Shown: positions 58,419 to 64,000 of the stretch, piece after piece
Position numbering within the stretch: the stretch's first letter is position 1
How the letters are laid out: every line of letters starts with the position of its first letter
Source of the DNA: JADKAV01 sp963733395
Lineage (GTDB): Bacteria > Actinomycetota > Actinomycetes > S36-B12 > UBA10799
Direction: 5' to 3'
NCBI GenBank assembly: GCA_963733395.1
Contig: CAVTCZ010000003.1
Span: 1-64,000 of the forward strand
DNA: 64,000 bases
The notes under the pieces: model-generated
The model's input: the letters and a program-made list of their open reading frames with translations, nothing else
Told to the model about the DNA's origin: nothing
Databases searched by the model: none
Program-made: the position numbers and the translations under genes

Positions 58419-58453
58419 GCGATCGCGGGGGCGGTGGCGGTGCTGCCGATCAA
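58419..58453 (+). repeat. 35-bp copy of the MFS gene 3' end
   Basis: This piece matches 56784-56818, the last part of the MFS gene, at 34 of 35 positions (GCGATCGC, then GGGGCGGTGGCGGTGCTG, then CCGATCAA). It lies downstream of the photolyase-like gene, so the two copies flank that gene. Confidence 0.8.
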
Positions 58454-58472
58454 CCGATGCGGCACGCCCAGT

Positions 58473-58560
58473 GTCTGGATTGTCGAATCGATCAAGCTGC
58501 CAGAGTCGTCGTCGTGCGGGGCGCCGTGGCCGAGTCCATGATCATTAAGGCAAACCAGAC
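58473..58560. repeat. 88-bp palindromic repeat, family D copy 2
   Basis: The outer arms GTCTGGATTG and CAAACCAGAC, and the inner piece CATGATCATTAAGG, match copy 1 at 21257-21344, with the same total length of 88 bp. It lies where the photolyase-like gene and the oxidoreductase gene converge. Confidence 0.8.
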
Positions 58561-59500
58561 ATGGAACTGGCGGCACCGCGAGCACGACCTTGCCGAAATG
58601 GCCCGAATCGGCCAGCAGCCGGTGTGCCTCGGCGGCGTCGGCCAGCGGCAGCACCCGGTCGATGACCGGCCGGATCCGCCCGGCGGCGTAGAGCGGCCAC
58701 ACGTCGCGCACCACCGCCTCGCAGATCGCGGCCTTCTGCTCGGGCTGCGGCTGCGCAGAGAAGTGGCGATGACCGAGCCCCGCTTGCTCAACAACGTCCC
58801 GAGGTTGAGTTCGGCCTTGACCCCGCCCTGCAGTCCGATCACGACCAGCCGGCCGCCGTCGGCCAGCGCGCGGACGTTGGCGTCGAGGTACTTGGCCCCG
58901 ACCACATCGAGGATGACGTCCACCGGTTGCGGCAGGGCTTCGACGAAGTCCTGCTCCCGGTAGTTGATGAGGACCTCCGCGCCGAGTTCGGCGCACCGCT
59001 CGAGCTTCTCGGCGCTGCCGGCCGTGACAGCCACGTGCGCGCCGATCGCCCGTGCCCACTGGATCGCGAACGTGCCGATGCCGGAGCCGCCGCCGTGGAT
59101 CAAGACCCACTCCCCGGGCTGCAGATCCGGCGGTCATCGCGAGGTTGGAGTAGACGGTGCAGGCAACTTCCGGGATGCCAGCCGCGGCGACGGGATCCAC
59201 ACCGGGCGGCAGGGGCATGACCTGGCCGCGGGGGACTGCGACCTGCTGCGCGTACCCGCCGCCGGTGAGCAGGGCGCAGACCGGCTCGCCGTCCAGGGTG
59301 CCCGAGACCTCCAGTCCGAGGAGCTCGCTGGCACCCGGTGGCGGCGGGTAGAAACCCTGTCGCTGCAGCAGGTCGGCGCGGTTGACCCCGGCCGCGATGA
59401 CCTCCAGCAGCACCTCGTCCGGACCCGGTAGCGGTGCCGGCACCTCGCGCACCTGCAACTGCTCCGGCCCGCCGGGATCCTCGACCACGATCGCCTTCAT
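58545..59500 (-). CDS. NADPH:quinone oxidoreductase-type MDR protein (frameshifts)
   Basis: About 320 residues after joining frames near 59130 and 58780. The N-terminus MKAIVVEDPGGPEQLQVREV and EVIAAGVNRADLLQRQGFYP is typical of zeta-crystallin-like quinone reductases. The Rossmann motif is VLIHGGGSGIGTFAIQWARA, and the C-terminus is RIRPVIDRVLPLADAAEAHR to HFGKVVLAV. The stop is not certain: with one more base shift the frame ends at a TAA at 58545-58547 inside repeat D2. Confidence 0.82.
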
Positions 59501-59581
59501 AACGGCGAGGGTACGCGCCGGGTGTCTACCGCGTCAGAGGACGTTGCGCCAGTAGCGTGTGCAACGTCGAGAGGGAGACCC

Positions 59582-60633
59582 ATGGCCAACGAGAACGACG
59601 ACGTCGATTTCCCCGGCGCGCCGAAAGCCGAGCCGCCGCAGCCTCAGGCCGGCCCGCCACAGCCGCCGCAGGGTCCGCCGCCGGGTGGCTCCGCAGCCCA
59701 GGGTCCGCCGCAGCCGCAGGGTGCGCCGCCGAGGGATTCCCGCCCGGTGGTCCGCAGCAGGGCCCGCCGCCCGGTTCACGCCGCACCGCCCGCAGGGTCC
59801 GCCGCCGGGCGGGTGCCCGCCGCAGGGTCCAGCCGCCCGGTGGTCCCGCCGCAGGGCCCGCCGCAGGGTCCGCCAGCCGGGCTTCCCGCCGGGTGGTCCG
59901 CCGCAGGGCCCGCCGCCGGGTGGACCCGCCGCAGGGTCCGCCGCCCGGTGGTCCGCCAGCAGGGCCCGCCCCCGCGGCCAGGCCCGCCGCAGGGCCCGCC
60001 CGGCGGTTTCCCGCCCGGGTGGTCCGCAGCAGGGCCCGCCGCGGGGCTTTCCCGCCCGGTGGTCCGCCGCAAGGTCCGCAGCAGCCCCTGAGCCAGGCCG
60101 AGTCGTCGCCGTCCGGAAAGTCCGGGGTCGGCTGGAAGATTGCCACCGGCGTCTGCGCCCTGCTTGCGGTCGGCGCGCTGGGTTGGGGCTTCATGCAGAA
60201 GAACGACGCTTCGAAGGCCGCTGAGGCCAACGCTGCGGCGCTCGAGCAGGCGCAGCAGGAGATCGCCAAGGACACCGCGGAGGAGGAGCAGGTCAAGGAG
60301 GCGCTCAACAAGGCCCAGGCCGCCCACGAAGAGGTCGCCAAGAAGTTGAAGACCAAGGGCAAGGAGCTCAAGACCGAGGCGGCCAAGTTGCAGGACCTCC
60401 AGGCGCAGTACAACCAGGCGGCCAAGGAGGCGGCGCAGAAGAACGCGACCTTGAAGCAGGAGTTGGCCGCATCCGAAGCCAAAACCGCCCTGGCCACCAA
60501 GTGCGCGCAGGTGATGGCCACCGGCATGCAGGTCATCTACGACGCCGAGACGCCCGACGAGGTCATGAACGATGTGGCCAAGGAGATGCAGAAGGCGGCG
60601 GACAGTTGCCAGGGCGTGGTGTCGTTCGGCTGA
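59582..60633 (+). CDS. Pro/Gly-rich membrane protein with coiled coil (frameshifts)
   Basis: The start MANENDDVDFPGAPKAEPPQ follows a good GAGGGAG site. Then a 400-bp repeat stretch codes for Pro/Gly/Gln-rich repeats (PPQGPPPGG type), where the frame slips several times in homopolymers. After LSQAESSPSGKSGVGW come one membrane helix (IATGVCALLAVGALGWGFM) and a long Ala/Lys/Glu/Gln-rich coiled coil of about 120 residues, ending DSCQGVVSFG. It is a single-pass protein, probably with the Pro-rich part in the cytoplasm. Function unknown. Confidence 0.7.
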
Positions 60634-60676
60634 TCCCGCGGTGGCGGGGTCTGCCGCCGCCCCTGACACTGGAGTC

Positions 60677-61168
60677 ATGAGCATCTATGACTTCAAGGTC
60701 GCCGCGCGCGACGGTTCCCTGGTTGATCTCGGCGATTATCGCGGTCAGGTTCTGATCGTCGTGAACACGGCGAGCAAGTGCGGCCTCACCCCGCAGTTCG
60801 CCGGGCTCGAGCAGTTGTACTCCGAGTACAAGGACCGGGGCCTGACCGTCATCGGCTTCCCGTGCAACCAGTTCGCCAACCAGGACCCCGGCAGCAACGA
60901 TGAGATCGCCGAGTTCTGCCAGCTGAACTACGGTGTGACGTTCCCGATGATGGCCAAGATCGACGTGAACGGCGACGACGCCGATCCGCTCTTCCGCTGG
61001 TTGACCGGTGAGGCGCCGGGCTTCCTGGGGATGAAGGGCATCAAGTGGAACTTCACGAAGTTCCTCATCGGCGCCGACGGCGAGGTCATCGAGCGGTTCA
61101 GCCCGAAGGATGAGCCGGAGAAGATGCGCACGGCGATCGAGCAGGCCTTGGAGGCCGTCGCCGCGTAG
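60677..61168 (+). CDS. glutathione peroxidase-family thiol peroxidase
   Basis: 163 residues with the family's full core: peroxidatic Cys35 in NTASKCGLTPQ, the GFPCNQFANQDPGS block with a second Cys, and WNFTKFLIGADG. Cys in place of selenocysteine and a resolving Cys mark the thioredoxin-dependent type. It reduces hydrogen peroxide or lipid peroxides in the cytoplasm. The ATG at 60677 follows GGAGTC at close range. Confidence 0.93.
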   Translation: MSIYDFKVAARDGSLVDLGDYRGQVLIVVNTASKCGLTPQFAGLEQLYSEYKDRGLTVIGFPCNQFANQDPGSNDEIAEFCQLNYGVTFPMMAKIDVNGDDADPLFRWLTGEAPGFLGMKGIKWNFTKFLIGADGEVIERFSPKDEPEKMRTAIEQALEAVAA

Positions 61169-61178
61169 GTTGGCACGC

Positions 61179-62147
61179 GTGCGCGTGGTGGTTTGTCCGG
61201 ACAAGTTCGCGGGCACGCTGTCCGCGGTCCAAGCCGCCCAGGCGATCGCCCGCGGTTGGCTGCGCGTGCGTCCCGACGACGAGGTCCGGCAGATCCCGCT
61301 GGCCGACGGTGGGCCGGGCTTCGTGGAGGTGCTCCACGCCAACCTCGGCGGGCAAGTGCACGCCGAACAGGTGCAGGATCCGTTGGGCCGGCCGGTCACG
61401 GCCCGGTGGCTGCAGGTGGGCGGCACGGGCTACATCGAGGCGGCGCAGGCCAATGGTCTGGCGCTGGTCACCCCCGAGGAGCGGGACCCGTGGCGCACGT
61501 CGAGCTACGGGGTGGGGGAGTTGATCGCAGCCGCCCGCGCCTGCGACCGGATCGTCGTGGGCCTCGGCGGTTCGGCCACCAACGACGGTGGCCGGGGTGC
61601 GGTGGCAGCGCTGGCCGGAGGCGGAGTGCCGGAACTGCTGCTGGCCACCGACGTGGACTGCCCGCTGCTGGGACCCACCGGCGCCACGTATGGCTTCGCG
61701 CGGCAGAAGGGTGCAGCCGACGACGACCTGCCGGGCCTCGAGCAGCGGATGCGCGAGTGGGCCGAGCAGGATCCGCAGTTGGCGCAGGCTCCCGGGGCCG
61801 GGGCTGCCGGGGGGCTCGGTTACGGGCTGATGCTGCTGGGTGGCACGCGGGTATCCGGGATCGATCTGGTCATGACCGCGGTCGGGCTGCCGCAGGCCTG
61901 CCGGGAGGCCGACCTCGTGATCACCGGCGAGGGGAAGTTCGACTGGCAGTCCTTGCAGGGCAAGGTGGTCAGTGGCGTGCGGGAGGTGGCGCCACGGTTG
62001 CTGGTACTGGCAGGGCAGGTCGCACTGGCGGACTCGCCGGTACCGGCGTACTCGATGCTGGAGGCGGCGGGCGAGCGAGCCTTCGCGGACCCGGCGGGAG
62101 CGCTGGCCGACCTGGCTGCCAGCGTCGCGGCTACCGTGGAATCGTGA
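61179..62147 (+). CDS. glycerate kinase
   Basis: About 322 residues of the GarK/GlxK-type glycerate kinase family: VRVVVCPDKFAGTLSAVQAA at the N-terminus, IPLADGGPGFVEVLHA, GLGGSATNDGGRGAVAALAG and ADLVITGEGKFDWQSLQGKV. It forms phosphoglycerate from glycerate. GTG at 61179 is chosen because family members start at this residue; TTG at 61170 adds three. It is 10 bp after the peroxidase stop and overlaps the next gene by GTGA. Confidence 0.9.
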   Translation: MRVVVCPDKFAGTLSAVQAAQAIARGWLRVRPDDEVRQIPLADGGPGFVEVLHANLGGQVHAEQVQDPLGRPVTARWLQVGGTGYIEAAQANGLALVTPEERDPWRTSSYGVGELIAAARACDRIVVGLGGSATNDGGRGAVAALAGGGVPELLLATDVDCPLLGPTGATYGFARQKGAADDDLPGLEQRMREWAEQDPQLAQAPGAGAAGGLGYGLMLLGGTRVSGIDLVMTAVGLPQACREADLVITGEGKFDWQSLQGKVVSGVREVAPRLLVLAGQVALADSPVPAYSMLEAAGERAFADPAGALADLAASVAATVES

Positions 62148-62422
62148 AATGGGTGCTGCTGGCGGCGATCGTGCTGCTGGTCTTGGACCGGCTTGCGCTG
62201 GCCGCGGAGCGACGGGGATGGATCTACTACCGCAAGCGCAAGCCCACCTCCGGGTCGGCGTCAGCGGCCGCGTTCGGGGCCACGGCGGAGTTCCTGCAGC
62301 CAGGCCAGCAGGTCGTGGTCGAGGAGCGCCTTCGCCGGCAGACGGTCCGCCCGACGCCTCAAGGGCGGCGAACCCCAGTAGGTGCCACCGCGCACGACTC
62401 GGAGCGCCCGAACCAGCGGTAG
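62144..62422 (+). CDS. small membrane protein (DUF6191-like)
   Basis: 92 residues: one N-terminal membrane helix (VLLAAIVLLVLDRLALA), a basic ERRGWIYYRKRKPTSGSAS segment and a short soluble tail. It resembles the DUF6191 family, with no known role. GTG overlaps the glycerate kinase stop. The last 64 bp overlap the end of the converging DCC gene, so the true C-terminus may be shorter if a base is wrong. Confidence 0.6.
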   Translation: MKWVLLAAIVLLVLDRLALAAERRGWIYYRKRKPTSGSASAAAFGATAEFLQPGQQVVVEERLRRQTVRPTPQGRRTPVGATAHDSERPNQR

Positions 62423-62703
62423 CGGTTGGCTGCCACCCAGCGGTAGACCCGGTCCCGCAGCGGTTTGGGCACGACGAGGGCGACCCGCAGAAGTGGCCAG
62501 GGCCAGCGCAGGTGCTTGAGCGCCTGCAGAGAGGCGTCGGAGTACGTGTACTCCCGGCCGCCGTCGATGACCGTCACGGTCTGCTGATCCGGCTCGGGAT
62601 TCGCGACGAACGCCAGCGCCCCGGGCCGTTGCCAGCGGTCGAGGAAGCGCACGCTGGCGCTGCACAGGTTGCAGTACCCGTCGTAGACCACGGTGGCAGG
62701 CAT
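62359..62703 (-). CDS. DCC-family thiol-disulfide oxidoreductase-like protein (DUF393)
   Basis: 114 residues with the family's signature near the N-terminus, VVYDGYCNLCSASVRFLDRW, which holds the CNLC thiol pair in a thioredoxin-like fold, followed by SDASLQALKHLRWPWPLLRV. The reaction is not well established. The ATG at 62703 is chosen because the motif must lie at the N-terminus. Confidence 0.88.
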   Translation of the reverse strand: MPATVVYDGYCNLCSASVRFLDRWQRPGALAFVANPEPDQQTVTVIDGGREYTYSDASLQALKHLRWPWPLLRVALVVPKPLRDRVYRWVAANRYRWFGRSESCAVAPTGVRRP

Positions 62704-62810
62704 GGCTCCATGGTCACCGAGGCTCGGTGTGCGCGCCAGTCGGGTGGCGCGTGCTCGCGGGCCCGGGCTGCGCGATTGCGCGCCCGGCCATCTCGTTGCA
62801 CTCTGAAGGC

Positions 62811-63317
62811 ATGGGGTTCGGCAGACCACGGCGCGATCCGGTGGGTCCGGGGCAGGAGTCGGTGTGGGACTACCCGCGGCCGCCGGCAGTAGTGCCCAGC
62901 GACGAGGTGGTGCGGGTGGTGCACGCCGGCCACCTGCTCGCCGAGAGCAAGCGGACGCTGCGGGTGCTTGAGACCAGCCATGCTCCGGCGTACTACATCC
63001 CCGCAGCGGACGTGGACTGGACCCACCTGCGCGAGGTCGCGCATCGCACGGTGTGCGAGTACAAGGGCGTGGCCAGTTATGCCGATCTGCGGCTGCCGGG
63101 CAGCAGGCCTGTGCTGCAGGTCTGCTGGTGGTACCCGCGGCCGCAGCCGGGCTACGAGGACCTGACCAATGCGGTGTGCTTCTACCCGCAGCGGGTCGAC
63201 GTGTGCGAGGTCGCCGGCGAGGCGGTCACCCCGCTGCCGAGCCGCTTCTACGGGGACTGGCCGACCTCCCGCATCGTCGGTCCCTACAAGGGTGCGCCCG
63301 GAACCGAGTGGTGGTGA
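62811..63317 (+). CDS. DUF427 protein
   Basis: 168 residues. DUF427 core: VVRVVHAGHLLAESKRTLRV, SHAPAYYIPAADVDWTHLRE and CEYKGVASYADLRLPG, in a small beta barrel common in actinobacteria. No established function. The ATG at 62811 follows GAAGGC at a short distance. Confidence 0.88.
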   Translation: MGFGRPRRDPVGPGQESVWDYPRPPAVVPSDEVVRVVHAGHLLAESKRTLRVLETSHAPAYYIPAADVDWTHLREVAHRTVCEYKGVASYADLRLPGSRPVLQVCWWYPRPQPGYEDLTNAVCFYPQRVDVCEVAGEAVTPLPSRFYGDWPTSRIVGPYKGAPGTEWW

Positions 63318-63428
63318 AGCCGCCTCCTCGCAGCGGTGAGCGAAAGTCCTGTTGGGGAGCCAAGAACGGGCCGATTCTCACTCCCGAGTAGACACGTTCC
63401 ATCTGGGGTTGCCGCCCCCGCGATCCCT

Positions 63429-64000
63429 ATGCTGCTGCCCGTGGACCACACGCTGTCGATCGTGCTGCCACTGGCCTGGGCGCGGCGGTCAGTCCCACGC
63501 TGCTGACTCTGCAACTGCTCATCCTGGCCGGGGCCCGCGATCAGAAGAAACGGGCCTGGGCCATGTGCGCAGGTTCGGCGGTCGTGTTGTTCGGCTACAT
63601 GCTCGTGCTGACCACCATCGCGCGGGGCATCGACCTCGCGACCGACGATCAGAGCGATGCGATGAGCGCGCGGTGAAACTGCTCGCCGCGGCGCTGCTTG
63701 CTGCTGCTCGGGCTGCGGTCACTGCGCCACCGGCACGACCCGCCGAAGCCGCCCAACGAGAAGCTGCGGGAGGCCAAGCCGCGCTTGTTCTTCGGGGTCG
63801 GCGCCGGGGCGATGCTGGGTAACGCCTCCTCGCTGGTGCTCGTGCTGCCGGCCGCGCACATCACGGTCGACGTCGGGGCTACCAGCCGAACGAGCAGTCA
63901 TTGCTGCTCGGCATGGTCTTCGTCATCACGCTGTTGCCCGTCCTGCTGCCGGTGCTGTCCGCCACCCTGCTGGGTCATCGCGCCGATGCCGGCCTGGCGC
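63429..64000 (+). CDS. GAP/Sap-like membrane protein, 3' end outside window (frameshifts)
   Basis: Starts MLLPVDHTLSIVLPLA; after a base shift near 63480 it reads AAVSPTLLTLQLLILAGARD and AWAMCAGSAVVLFGYMLVLT, and after further shifts near 63690 and 63885 GVGAGAMLGNASSLVLVLPA. This is the pattern of the GAP/sulfolipid-1-addressing-like family of six-helix membrane proteins. The gene runs off the edge. The family moves lipids or other small compounds. Substrate unknown. Confidence 0.65.

Noticed and set aside
59650..60090. Separate small genes in the Pro/Gly repeat region
   Set aside because: The three frames each show PPQGPP-like pieces in turn, which is one repeat region with base errors, not several genes.

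Overview
The window is GC-rich actinobacterial DNA. The signs are an ERCC4-type nuclease with an Lsr2-like tail, a SARP regulator, DUF222-HNH and DUF427 proteins, many GTG starts and strong GGAGG-type ribosome sites. I cannot name a genus. There is no rRNA, tRNA, terminase, portal, capsid or integrase. About 20 genes are interrupted by one-base shifts, mostly in G/C runs, including genes whose two halves join perfectly. This looks like an unpolished long-read consensus more than mass pseudogenisation, so many genes below are described across two or three frames.

Layout. 1-8489 (minus strand): a caspase-like (CHAT) signalling or immunity-type cassette, running fusion-CHAT protein, alpha/beta hydrolase, helical protein, second CHAT protein. 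A second, 5'-truncated copy of its head lies at 1-1506, with a transglutaminase-like gene between the two. 9242-10242: a secreted protein. 10406-16101 (minus): one overlapping operon of GntR regulator, BtpA/SgcQ-like protein, ureidoglycolate-lyase-like protein, PfkB kinase and a polar-amino-acid-type ABC importer, with a perfect palindromic operator in front. 16403-28166: a DUF222-HNH protein, the ERCC4-Lsr2-like nuclease, an AbrB-like/UPF0158 protein, a DUF1905 protein and several secreted or surface proteins (NlpC/P60-type, M1 peptidase, RCC1 repeats, PASTA).

28391-50022 is a complete-looking contractile injection system (CIS) in two convergent arms. The right-pointing arm (28391-36642) has sheath, tube, a Cys-motif protein, a Pro/Glu/Val-rich protein, a DUF4255 tail-terminator-type protein, an AAA+ ATPase and a DUF4157 protein carrying a second HExxH motif. 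The left-pointing arm (50022-36867) has a CIS_tube/Afp7-like protein, a LysM-like protein, gpD-like and gpV-like spike parts, a PAAR-like tip, gp25, two baseplate-J-type proteins, a tail-I-like protein with a beta-helix-like tail, and a DUF6519-PASTA protein. A SARP-type regulator (50187-50930) stands at the head of the left arm. Both arms are preceded by GTGAC direct repeats with an 11-bp period, ending 8 bp before a possible -10 element. This is the arrangement known for SARP targets, so the SARP probably switches on both arms. I find no clear tape-measure gene.

51092-64000 is housekeeping and accessory: a heterodimeric ABC exporter, a VOC protein, an MFS transporter, an FeS-type photolyase relative, a quinone-oxidoreductase-type protein, a coiled-coil membrane protein, glutathione peroxidase, glycerate kinase, DUF6191-like, DCC-type and DUF427 proteins, and the start of a GAP/Sap-like membrane protein.

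Four families of palindromic intergenic repeats (called A to D here) recur across the window, each at two or three sites. They look like a genome-wide repeat system.
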